From an uncultured Polaribacter sp. (GTDB lineage Bacteria > Bacteroidota > Bacteroidia > Flavobacteriales > Flavobacteriaceae), in the NCBI RefSeq assembly GCF_947503855.1, contig NZ_CANNFF010000001.1:1-64000 (forward strand): a stretch of 64,000 nt of DNA. Direction: 5' to 3'. Below, one piece after another: positions 55,872-64,000 of the stretch (within the stretch, counting starts at the first letter, position 1; each line of letters starts with the position of its first letter). The translations under genes and the position numbers were made by a program. Below the pieces are notes generated by a model. That model searched no databases and was not told the DNA's origin. It saw nothing but the letters and a program-made list of their open reading frames with translations.

Positions 55872-55926
55872 TAAAAAGCCACCTTTTACTTTTGGCTTTT
55901 TAATTTAATTGTATTTGCCTCAATAC

Positions 55927-56316
55927 CTAATTTTGCCTTTCTTTTAAAATAACTTTTTTAGCTACTTTAAAAGCAATCCCCATAAAAATTAGGATGATTC
56001 CAAAAGTTAAATAATCCCAATCGCCTCCTAACAATTTAACACGATTGTTTCGGCTAATTTGTTTAAAAAGCATTTGAATTATATTGGATAGAACAAACCC
56101 AAATCCAGATATAAAAAACAGTTTATTTAAAATTGTTAACAAATCTATAATTTCTGGATTTTTAGTTTTTGAATCTGTATTCACAAATTTGTCTCTGAAA
56201 AAGTTGACTAAAATGATAAATCCATACATTAGAATGATTGCTACGAAAATCTTGACAAAAACTCCAGTATGTCCGCCTAAAAATTCTGTGTTTAAATTAA
56301 ATGATTGTTTGTCCAT
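55927..56316 (-). CDS. three-helix membrane protein of unknown function
   Basis: The 129-aa protein has three likely membrane helices (about residues 18-40, 66-86 and 102-121) with a charged loop (FFRDKFVNTDSKTKNPEI) and a basic tail (KKVILKERQN). I recognise no family and no catalytic motif. It is second in the 16-gene run, 36 bases after GH2 and 55 bases before the PL38-like gene, so it is expressed with the polysaccharide enzymes. A small inner-membrane protein in such a locus is unusual; uptake or sensing are possibilities only. Confidence 0.7.
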   Translation of the reverse strand: MDKQSFNLNTEFLGGHTGVFVKIFVAIILMYGFIILVNFFRDKFVNTDSKTKNPEIIDLLTILNKLFFISGFGFVLSNIIQMLFKQISRNNRVKLLGGDWDYLTFGIILIFMGIAFKVAKKVILKERQN

Positions 56317-56352
56317 ATTGTTTTTAATTGAATTTAGTGTTTCCTTAATTAT

Positions 56353-59300
56353 TTAATCAATAAACAACTCATCTAAAAAAGGACCACTTTTTCCAGTTGT
56401 TTGTAATCGAATACTATTGGCTCCTGCTTTAAGCCTGATAATAGTTGGTACAAATCTCCAAGATTTTTCCCAACCTCCAGTTGCTTTAAATTCTAGCGTT
56501 CTAATATATTCATCATTTACATACAACTTCATAGGATGTAATTCTCCTTTGTTATTGTGCATATATCTAAAACGGATACTGTAATCGCCTTCTTCTCCAT
56601 CGTTTTCTTGGTAAAATTCTACAGAACCTTCTTTGCCATTAAAATCTACAAAACCACTTCCTTTAAAACGTCTTGCAGCTCTACTTGCTGTGGTACTTCC
56701 TTTTAAAATTCCGTCTTCGGCAGAAATATTTACACCTCTACCAATCCACATATCTTTAGAATGTTCATCACCCCAAAACAACCCTTCGTTTTTACCAAAA
56801 GTTTCCTTCATTGTTAACACAATTTTACCATTTTGTTTTACAATGGCTTTGACTGTTGTGTTATCTTGAATTTCAAAAGCTCTATTGTAAACAATTCCTT
56901 TTGTTGCAGGATTGTCTCCATTTGTGGTGTATAAAATTTCTAAATTTGAGAAATCTGAATTTCCAATTAAATTAAATTGTTTCGCTTCAATAGAAATTTT
57001 GTTTGAAGTGTATAAAGCTTTATCACCCAAAATTGACCCAGTAATTATAGATGCTTTTTTTGCATTGGGTTGTTCTCTTAAAAACAGTCTTGTTTTCCCA
57101 AAAAACAAAGCTCTATAATCTGATTTTGTTCTACTTGTAGGATCAATAGGATTTCCATTTTCCATAGAGATCTTGTTTACATCACCTAGAATATTGTAGT
57201 AAACTTTATTTTCTCCATAAGGGTATAAATTATCGTTTGCATCTAAACTTTCTGAAGTGATGATATAACTTGCTTCAAAACTACCTTCAGCTGGTAGTTT
57301 TTGAAGACTTGTTTTTAATTTTGAGGGTTGCTTGCTTGTGCTAAACGATGTTCTTTTTACTTCCTTTTCATCAATATACGCTACAGCTTCCAATTTTCCT
57401 TCATGATAAGGTACCATCCATTCACATTGCATTTCATTCCAAACGGTTCCTGGTTTGTCTTTTCCTAAAGATTTTCCGTTTAAAAACAATTCTACTTCAT
57501 CTGCATTCGAATATACCCAAACTGGAATTACAGTGCCTTTTTTCATTCTTGGATGTGTCCAATGAGGTAACATATGAATCATTGGTTCTGTGGTCCATTG
57601 ACTTTGATAAAAATAAAATAAATCTTTTTTGAATCCTGCAACATCTAAAGCACCACCCATAAATAAATTGAAAGGCAAACCTCCATGCACCAAACCAGCC
57701 TCTCCATAATAATCAAAACCTGTCCATCTAAAGTTTCCACTATGCCATGGATGATCGCGAACAACTTCCCAGTATTTTCTTGCAGATACTCTTACAGTTG
57801 CATTGTCATAAGATGAATTGAAACTTTGTTTTCTGTTTCTCCAATTTTTAGGGTTGATTCCTTCATAAAAAAAGATTTCTTTTTCCGTTAAATTTGGCAA
57901 TTCATACGTTCCTGGTAATTCATTATCTCTCCACCAAGTTTGTGTTCTGTAATAGCCTCTTGTTTGCCATGTATGTGGTGCTTCTGAAGAAATAAATGGT
58001 TTTTCAAAGGTTCTACCTTCTATGAACGATTTGGTTTCAGAACCACCATTTACCCCAGTAATATCCATATCTTCTGGGTTACCTGCACCTGATGTAAACA
58101 AACGTGTTGGATCTAATTTTTTCCCAAACTTTACCAATTCAGGTCCAATTGGACTATGCGTTTCGTTTCCTAAACTCCAAACAAAAATACTTGGGTGATT
58201 TCTGTCTCTGGTAATCCATTCTGTAACATCTCTTTGCCACCATTCATCAAAAGCTTGTTTCCCATAATCTTGTGGTGCTTTTTTATGCCAACCATCAAAA
58301 ATCTCATCCATTACTAACAAACCAATTTCGTCGCAAATATCATAAAACATAGGTGGTGTTGGATTATGAGAAGGACGAATGGCATTAATGCCCATATCCT
58401 TTAAACTCTGTAATTTCCAACGTAACATGGGTTTTGTCCAAGCTCCTCCAACTGGGCCACCCTCCCAATGTTCGCAAACGCCTTTTAGTTTTACGTTTTC
58501 ACCATTTAGCCAAAAACCGGTTTTGGTTTCCCATTTTACGGTTTTGAATCCGAAAGTAGTTTCAATTTCATCAATAACCTTTTTACCATCTAAAATTTGA
58601 GTGACTGCTTTATAAACATTTGGTGTTTCAGGACTCCAAAGTTTTGGGTTTTTAACTTCCAGTTCCACAAAAGGAGTTGTTGTTTTTAGCTTATCACAAT
58701 TTTTATTGATTTGCTTTCCAGAAGGCGAGAATAATTTTACATCATATTTTAATCTTTTTTTGATATTAGTTATTTCAGCGTCAATTGTAACTATTGCTTT
58801 TTTATCCGAAATGGAAGGTGTTTTTATAAAAATTGAATTGGGTTTAAAGTGAATTGGGTTCACTTCAATTAATTTTACAGGAGCGTAAATTCCACATGGA
58901 TGATACCAACGTGCAGAAGGTTCTAAACTATTATCTACTCTGACAGCAATTGTGTTTTTTCCTTCTTTTAAGTATTTAGAAATATCGTATCTAAAACTGA
59001 TATAGCCATAAGGTCTTTTGCCTAAGTGATTGCCATTTATCCAAACTTCGGAATTCATATAAACTCCATCAAAATTGATGTAGGTAATTTTAGAAAGACT
59101 TTCTTTTTTTACATTAAAATATTTTCTGTACCAACCAATGCCTCCATCGTGATAACCACCACCTTGACCTTGATCGCCACCTTTTCTTACACCTTTTTCA
59201 AAAGACCAATCGTGAGGAACGTTTAAGTTTTTCCAAGAGGAATCATCGATATTTTCTTTTGAAAATGATGAGCTATCTTCTAATATAAAGTTCCAGTTAT

Positions 59301-59382
59301 TGTTGAAATTGGTTTCAATACGTTGGGCATTTGTTACAAAAAATGCAAATAAAAAAAGTATTGTAAAAAAAATATTTTTCAT
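56353..59382 (-). CDS. GH2 glycosidase, beta-galactosidase-like, with C-terminal carbohydrate-binding-like domain
   Basis: The 1009-aa protein has a signal peptide (1-19, VTNAQ), an N-terminal jelly roll (WKNLNVPHDWSFEKG), an Ig-like domain, and a TIM barrel with NAIRPSHNPTPPMFYD and acid/base Glu in FVWSLGNETHSP; the nucleophile Glu is probably in FISSEAPHTWQTRG. Domains after residue about 650 include a DUF4982-like part (VWVYSNADEVELFLNG) and a final CBM6/35-like sandwich (RFRYMHNNKGELHP ... DELFID). It is the first gene of the operon and follows a TANNTTTG promoter box. Substrate is probably a beta-linked galactoside or uronide; context does not decide. Confidence 0.85.
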   Translation of the reverse strand: MKNIFFTILFLFAFFVTNAQRIETNFNNNWNFILEDSSSFSKENIDDSSWKNLNVPHDWSFEKGVRKGGDQGQGGGYHDGGIGWYRKYFNVKKESLSKITYINFDGVYMNSEVWINGNHLGKRPYGYISFRYDISKYLKEGKNTIAVRVDNSLEPSARWYHPCGIYAPVKLIEVNPIHFKPNSIFIKTPSISDKKAIVTIDAEITNIKKRLKYDVKLFSPSGKQINKNCDKLKTTTPFVELEVKNPKLWSPETPNVYKAVTQILDGKKVIDEIETTFGFKTVKWETKTGFWLNGENVKLKGVCEHWEGGPVGGAWTKPMLRWKLQSLKDMGINAIRPSHNPTPPMFYDICDEIGLLVMDEIFDGWHKKAPQDYGKQAFDEWWQRDVTEWITRDRNHPSIFVWSLGNETHSPIGPELVKFGKKLDPTRLFTSGAGNPEDMDITGVNGGSETKSFIEGRTFEKPFISSEAPHTWQTRGYYRTQTWWRDNELPGTYELPNLTEKEIFFYEGINPKNWRNRKQSFNSSYDNATVRVSARKYWEVVRDHPWHSGNFRWTGFDYYGEAGLVHGGLPFNLFMGGALDVAGFKKDLFYFYQSQWTTEPMIHMLPHWTHPRMKKGTVIPVWVYSNADEVELFLNGKSLGKDKPGTVWNEMQCEWMVPYHEGKLEAVAYIDEKEVKRTSFSTSKQPSKLKTSLQKLPAEGSFEASYIITSESLDANDNLYPYGENKVYYNILGDVNKISMENGNPIDPTSRTKSDYRALFFGKTRLFLREQPNAKKASIITGSILGDKALYTSNKISIEAKQFNLIGNSDFSNLEILYTTNGDNPATKGIVYNRAFEIQDNTTVKAIVKQNGKIVLTMKETFGKNEGLFWGDEHSKDMWIGRGVNISAEDGILKGSTTASRAARRFKGSGFVDFNGKEGSVEFYQENDGEEGDYSIRFRYMHNNKGELHPMKLYVNDEYIRTLEFKATGGWEKSWRFVPTIIRLKAGANSIRLQTTGKSGPFLDELFID

Positions 59383-59413
59383 TTTCTATTAAGTTTGTAA
59401 TGTAAATAATTAT

Positions 59414-59421
59414 CAAACTTA
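59414..59421 (-). promoter_or_regulatory. -7 box of the polysaccharide-utilization operon
   Basis: On the minus strand TAAGTTTG matches TANNTTTG, 32 bases upstream of the first gene's ATG. The 94-base gap to the HTCS stop codon leaves this as the only good candidate. No clear -33 TTTG is seen, which suits a promoter that needs an activator such as the adjacent HTCS. Confidence 0.5.
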
Positions 59422-59476
59422 ACTTTAAAAAACCAATAAATAATCCTGTAGTGTTATGGGCCAAAAAACTATTCTT

Positions 59477-62400
59477 TTAAATATCATTTTTGTAGAACTT
59501 TTCTGAATATTCTGAAGGTGTAAGGTTATACTTTTTCTTAAAACATTGGCTAAAATATTTTGGTCTTTTAAAACCAACTTTATAACTAACTTCTGAAATA
59601 TTTAATTTATTTAGTTCTATAAGTTTGGCAGCATGTTTTAAACGAATTTCTTGAATAAATTCGTTTGGAGTTGCATTTGCCCAAGCTTTTATCTTTGTAA
59701 ATAACATAGAACGACTAACCCCTAAGTCTTCTGAAAATTGAGTAATATTAAACTCTTGATTGGCAATATTTTCTTTAACAATTTGAAAGGCTTTTTCTAA
59801 TAATTTTTGATCTAAAGAGGTTAAAGAAACATCTAAAGACGCTAAACTGGTGTCTGAAATAAATTTGTTTTTTAAACTTTGTTTAGAATCTAAAATGTTT
59901 TTAATTTTCAGTTTGAATTCTTTTAAATTAAAAGGCTTTGTAATATAATCATCAGCACCACTTTCTAGACCTTCAAACTTGTAAATTAAAGACGACCTTG
60001 AGGTTAATAGTATTACAGGTATATGGCTAGTTGCTATTGTAGTTTTTATTTTTGAGCATAATTCTGTACCCACCATTTCTGGCATAACAACATCGCTAAT
60101 AATTAAATCTGGCAAATATTTAATTGCAAGATTTAAAGCTTCTTTTCCATTTTTAGCATTTAAAACATTGTACTTTTCTTTTAAAATTTCTTTCATAAAA
60201 GATCGCAACACTACATTATCTTCAACAATAAGAATAGTGTATTTTTTTTCTTGCAAAATTAAACCTTCAAGATCTTTGGTTTCATCTTTTGGAAGATCTA
60301 TTTGAGTTACATACTGGGATAAATCGTCACTTGTTTTAAAATTTTTAATAATTTCTTTTTCAGAAAGATGATTATTACCCAATTTTAAAGTTACTGTAAA
60401 CTTTGATCCTTTTGGTTTTATGTTTTCTACAGAGATTTCTCCATGATGAAGTTTTACAATATTTTTAGCTATAGAAAGCCCAATACCAGTTCCTTTTACA
60501 TGATTTTTTTCTTTTTGCTTATGAACAGCAACTTCGAAAAAACGATCGAATATTTTGTCTAAAAACTCCTCTGAGATTCCTACTCCTGAATCTTCAACTT
60601 CAATAATAACTTGTTCTTTTTCTTTTTTTATTTTTATTTTTACTAAAACAGTTCCTCCTTTTTCTGTATATCTAAAGGCGTTTGAAATTAAATTATAGAA
60701 AACTCGTTCTAGTTTATATCTATCATAATAAACTAAAATTTCTTCTTCTGATGGTAAAAATTGGTAATTGTAATCTCCATCTTTGGCATGTTCTGTAAAA
60801 GACAAGAAAATTTCTTGTAAATAGTTTACAATGTTACCTTCTGCAGCTTGTAACTGAAGCTGATTACTTTCTAACTTTCTAAAGTCCATTAATCTATTTA
60901 TCAATCGTAATAAATGATTTGTACTACTTTCTATAATCCTTAATTTTTTAAAGGTCTCTCTAGAGCCTGTATAATTATTTAAAATATTTTGAAGAGGGCC
61001 AATAATTAAAGTTAAAGGCGTTCTAAATTCGTGCGAAATATTGGTAAAAAACTGAAGCTTTGCTTTGTTTAATTCTTCATTTTTTTGATTAGAAATGAGT
61101 TCTAACTCTAACTTATCTTTTAATCTTTTTTTAGATTGCAGAATCCAAGAAAGGCCAAATAAAAAACCAAAAATTAAAGCAAAATATATTACATAAGCCC
61201 ACCAAGTTTTATATGGATCAGGGTTGATAATAATGCTAAGATTTGTCGCTTTTTTTGTCCAAACATTATCATGATTAGCTGCCTTAACTTGAAAAGTATA
61301 TTTACCTGCGTTTTGAAGTGTAAAAAAAGCTTCTGTTTGTTTGGTGAAGGTCCAAGTATCATCTAAACCTTTTAAACGATAGGCGTATCTGTTTTCTTTT
61401 GAATTGATATAATTTGGCAATGCATAACTTATAGAAAAATTAGCGTTATTATAATCTAACTTTAATACATCTATATCATTTAAACTTTTAGATAAAATAC
61501 CATCAATATTAGTTATGGGTACAATTTCGTTTTTAATTTTAAGTTCTGCCAAAACGACTTTTGCTACTTCTGTTTTTTTTATAATTTTTCTAGGATTAAA
61601 TGAAGTAAATCCTTGAAGGTCTCCAAAATAGATTTGGTCACCAATTTTTAAACTAGAATTTTGCCTAAAATCATTGTTTGAAAAAACTTCCTTTTGATCA
61701 TAAACAATACTAGTTTTTTTTATTGTATTGTACTTTACAATGCCTTTATCTGTACTTAACCATAAAATTCCTTTATCACCCCCTAAAATTGAGTATACTG
61801 TAGAAAACCTATTTTTTTTAGAAATACGTACTTTTCTAAAATAATTTTGTTCTAATTTATACAAACCTCGTGTATTGGTTCCAGCCCAAACCACTCCTTG
61901 TTTATCTTTATAAACAGCATTTATATTAAACGTTTTAAAGGGTTTGTTCTTAAAATAGTTTTTATGGCTAACTTTGCCTACTTTATTAAAAGTTAATGCT
62001 GTAATACCTCCAAGACCTCCAACAATTAAATTATCATCTTTATCAATATAAATTGTTTTAACAATTTTGGTAGCTAATTTACTTTTACCAAAGACACGAA
62101 TTCTTTTTGTTTTTTGATTAAACTTAATAAGACCTTTCCCAAAAGTAGCTATATATAAACTTCCTTTTGAATCTTTTTTTATATCATAAATATTTGAGGT
62201 ACCAATCTGATTATTGAGTTCATCTGTTATAACATCATTTCGAATCTTTTTTGTATTCAGATCATAAACTAACAAACCTTTACTTAAGGTTCCTATAAAT
62301 AACAAGTTTGGTTTTTGATAACATAATGACTTAATTGGTTGGTTTATATTTTTTTCTAAACTTTTAATTTCAAAAAACTTTACAACCTTACCTTGATTGT

Positions 62401-63526
62401 CTAATGCATTTATTACACCTCCCTCAGTAGCAAAATAAATCTTAGAGTCTCTACCTGCTATTATACTATTTGTGATATTGTTATATAAATTATAATTTTT
62501 ATTATGTAAAAAGTTTTGATATGATTTATCCCAAGTATATACGCCACCATTTTCAGTTCCTAACCACATTACTCCATTTTTATCTTTGTAAATGGTTTTT
62601 ATAAAATTTTGGATAGTATTATTGCTATTTAAACGGTCTTCTTTTATATATGTAACTTTTTTAGAAGGTGTTATAAAGTACAGACCATTGGTTGTAGCTA
62701 ACCAAGTATTTTTATCATTATCTATTTCAACATCTCTGACATCTATATTTTCTGGAATATCTATTCCCTTTGGACGACTAAATTTTTTAGTAACTGTATT
62801 AAAGTGTAAAAACCCATGATACCTAGAGGCAACACCAATAACGCCTGGTGTTATTTCTAATACATTATTTACTATAAAATTAGTTTTTGATGTAGTTAAG
62901 CTGTATTCTCTAATTTTAAACTTCCCCTGTCTATCTACCTCTACAATCCCTTTATTTGTAGCTAACCATACATTGTTTTTATGATCAGTAACCATACTAT
63001 TAATAGATCTAAAGCCAACTTTAGGGTTGCGTTGTAAAAACCTTATAAATCTATCTTTATTTTTTTCATAAATAGAAACTCCATTTTCTGTACCGAACCA
63101 AATATTTCCACCTGGTATTTCTAAACTACATTTTATCAAACTACTACTTAAAGAATATTTTACAGTTGGTCGTTTGTAAAACCTTTTAAACGTATTTGTT
63201 TTAGGATTATATCTATTTAGTCCATTAAAAGTTCCTATCCATAAATTTCCTTCTTTATCTTCTAGAAGATTTAAAGTTTCACTACTACTAATACTATTTG
63301 AATTTCCAGGGATGTTTCTATAAACAGTAAACTCTTTTCCGTTAAATTTATTCAATCCATTACTGGTTGCAAACCACATTTGCCCTAGTTTATCTTGTAC
63401 TATAGAAGATACGTTATTGTTTGATAAACCATCAGAAATATTTATATCCCTAAAGTTAAAATCACTTGTTTGCGATAATATACAAGTTGAGTAAAAGAGT
63501 ACTAGTAAAAGAAACTTCAACTTCAT
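59477..63526 (-). CDS. hybrid two-component system regulator (HTCS)
   Basis: The 1349-aa one-protein system has a signal peptide (1-18), two seven-bladed propellers of two-component-regulator repeats (about 20-690, many GLSNNNVSSIVQD and NLWIGTFNGLNRY-type units) and a Y_Y_Y domain (about 700-770). A membrane helix follows (WWAYVIYFALIFGFLFGL), then HisKA with His in NISHEFRTPLTL, a HATPase (FYNLISNAFRYT, GTGIGLSIAKNIV), a receiver with Asp in DLIISDVVMPEM and an AraC-type HTH (ISEVSYKVGFKRPKYFSQCF). It should sense oligosaccharides in the periplasm and activate the downstream operon. All catalytic boxes look intact. Confidence 0.95.
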   Translation of the reverse strand: MKLKFLLLVLFYSTCILSQTSDFNFRDINISDGLSNNNVSSIVQDKLGQMWFATSNGLNKFNGKEFTVYRNIPGNSNSISSSETLNLLEDKEGNLWIGTFNGLNRYNPKTNTFKRFYKRPTVKYSLSSSLIKCSLEIPGGNIWFGTENGVSIYEKNKDRFIRFLQRNPKVGFRSINSMVTDHKNNVWLATNKGIVEVDRQGKFKIREYSLTTSKTNFIVNNVLEITPGVIGVASRYHGFLHFNTVTKKFSRPKGIDIPENIDVRDVEIDNDKNTWLATTNGLYFITPSKKVTYIKEDRLNSNNTIQNFIKTIYKDKNGVMWLGTENGGVYTWDKSYQNFLHNKNYNLYNNITNSIIAGRDSKIYFATEGGVINALDNQGKVVKFFEIKSLEKNINQPIKSLCYQKPNLLFIGTLSKGLLVYDLNTKKIRNDVITDELNNQIGTSNIYDIKKDSKGSLYIATFGKGLIKFNQKTKRIRVFGKSKLATKIVKTIYIDKDDNLIVGGLGGITALTFNKVGKVSHKNYFKNKPFKTFNINAVYKDKQGVVWAGTNTRGLYKLEQNYFRKVRISKKNRFSTVYSILGGDKGILWLSTDKGIVKYNTIKKTSIVYDQKEVFSNNDFRQNSSLKIGDQIYFGDLQGFTSFNPRKIIKKTEVAKVVLAELKIKNEIVPITNIDGILSKSLNDIDVLKLDYNNANFSISYALPNYINSKENRYAYRLKGLDDTWTFTKQTEAFFTLQNAGKYTFQVKAANHDNVWTKKATNLSIIINPDPYKTWWAYVIYFALIFGFLFGLSWILQSKKRLKDKLELELISNQKNEELNKAKLQFFTNISHEFRTPLTLIIGPLQNILNNYTGSRETFKKLRIIESSTNHLLRLINRLMDFRKLESNQLQLQAAEGNIVNYLQEIFLSFTEHAKDGDYNYQFLPSEEEILVYYDRYKLERVFYNLISNAFRYTEKGGTVLVKIKIKKEKEQVIIEVEDSGVGISEEFLDKIFDRFFEVAVHKQKEKNHVKGTGIGLSIAKNIVKLHHGEISVENIKPKGSKFTVTLKLGNNHLSEKEIIKNFKTSDDLSQYVTQIDLPKDETKDLEGLILQEKKYTILIVEDNVVLRSFMKEILKEKYNVLNAKNGKEALNLAIKYLPDLIISDVVMPEMVGTELCSKIKTTIATSHIPVILLTSRSSLIYKFEGLESGADDYITKPFNLKEFKLKIKNILDSKQSLKNKFISDTSLASLDVSLTSLDQKLLEKAFQIVKENIANQEFNITQFSEDLGVSRSMLFTKIKAWANATPNEFIQEIRLKHAAKLIELNKLNISEVSYKVGFKRPKYFSQCFKKKYNLTPSEYSEKFYKNDI

Positions 63527-63613
63527 TAATTAAACCTAATTGAACTTTTATAAAAGAATTATTTTTTTCGAAGTTAAAAAATAGATTTTAAAATAACATC
63601 TTATTCTAAAAAT

Positions 63614-63639
63614 AAAACAAAGTCTTTCGTAAAGACTTT
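63614..63639 (-). terminator. intrinsic terminator after the second GntR-type gene
   Basis: AAAGTCTTT (63619-63627) pairs perfectly over 9 bp with AAAGACTTT (63631-63639) around a CGT loop. On the minus strand it is followed by GTTTTATTTTT, 26 bases after the stop codon. Confidence 0.75.
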
Positions 63640-63665
63640 CTTTTAAATAAAGTTCAAATACTATA

Positions 63666-64000
63666 TTAAATAGATTCTCTTTCTATGAGGTTAAAGGGTA
63701 CTTTAACTTTTTCTTTTTTATTATTGATAATCATATTTGCGGCTTGTTGCCCCATATTATCAAAGTCTGTAGATAAAACTGTAATACCTAACAATTGTTT
63801 TAATGGAGTGTCATTGTAGGAAATTACTCCAATATCAGTTCCTAAGCTATAATTACTGCTTTTCACCTTATTTACTATATTTACTAAATCACTTTCTTCA
63901 ATAGTAATAAATACGGTTTTATCTTCTAATTTAGTTTCATTAGTTACCTCTTCTAAAATTTCAAATTTAAAATTATTTTGGTTACAGTATTTTTGAAAAC
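63666..64000 (-). CDS. GntR-family regulator, C-terminal part (cut by window edge)
   Basis: The frame stays open to the window end, giving 110 visible residues of the effector-binding domain. It matches the end of the regulator at 27931-28977 almost position by position (TIEESDLVN, DIGVISYNDTPLKQLLGIT, STDF, KVKVPFN and ERES). The DNA-binding half lies outside the window. A paralogous sugar-sensing regulator just beyond the HTCS suggests that a second effector, or a second set of genes, is controlled at this locus. Confidence 0.9.
   Translation of the reverse strand, partial: FQKYCNQNNFKFEILEEVTNETKLEDKTVFITIEESDLVNIVNKVKSSNYSLGTDIGVISYNDTPLKQLLGITVLSTDFDNMGQQAANMIINNKKEKVKVPFNLIERESI

Overview
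The window looks like chromosomal DNA of a marine member of the Flavobacteriaceae (Bacteroidetes). It is AT-rich, has a T9SS type A sorting domain, lipoproteins with SxxC lipoboxes, TANNTTTG-type -7 promoter boxes, LytTR regulators, a hybrid two-component (HTCS) regulator and the flavobacterial rpmF-fabH-accB-accC block. No genus can be assigned from sequence alone. No tRNA, rRNA, CRISPR array or replication origin was seen.

Layout: (1) 1-3.1 kb: the 3' part of an IS3-family transposase, then a LytTR response regulator divergent from a sensor histidine kinase that has almost no sensor region. (2) 3.2-11 kb: a TlpA-like thioredoxin lipoprotein, a tandem array of three FISUMP-domain surface proteins (the last broken by a stop codon in its signal peptide) set among long direct repeats and REP-like hairpins, a 60-aa peptide and a T9SS-secreted protein. 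(3) 11-12.5 kb: a MITE-like inverted repeat and a LytTR regulator plus HPt protein carrying what looks like the tail of a lost kinase. (4) 12.6-18.2 kb: core genes pdxA, a YceD-like DUF177 gene, rpmF, fabH, accB and accC, with ribE divergent. (5) 18.2-29 kb: an L-rhamnose catabolic locus with a divergent GntR-type sugar-sensing repressor, a RhaEW-type aldolase/dehydrogenase, rhamnose isomerase, rhamnulokinase, L-lactate dehydrogenase, an NCS1-type permease and a 55-aa membrane protein, with several decayed ORFs in the gaps. (6) 29-59.4 kb: an uninterrupted same-strand run of 16 genes for a sulfated rhamnose/uronate polysaccharide. (7) 59.5-64 kb: an HTCS regulator and the end of a second GntR-type regulator.

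The genes read as one catabolic programme. Lyases (two heparinase II/III-like, one BNR_4-type, one alginate-lyase-superfamily) would cut a uronate-containing backbone, four classical sulfatases plus one with a degenerate motif and one alkaline-phosphatase-superfamily hydrolase would remove sulfate or other esters, two GH106 alpha-L-rhamnosidases and two GH2 enzymes plus a GH43-like protein would trim oligosaccharides, and released L-rhamnose would pass through isomerase, kinase and aldolase to dihydroxyacetone phosphate and L-lactaldehyde, then L-lactate and pyruvate. Ulvan from green algae is the best fit; rhamnan sulfate or another sulfated rhamno-glucuronan is an alternative. No SusC/SusD pair and no GH88/GH105 unsaturated-uronyl hydrolase lie in the window, so the locus is either incomplete here or works with another one.

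The least explained items are a 23-bp motif shared by the rhaEW promoter and the permease promoter region, the permease plus micro-membrane-protein pair, the FISUMP array with a silent copy, and several polysaccharide-active proteins with altered catalytic motifs.
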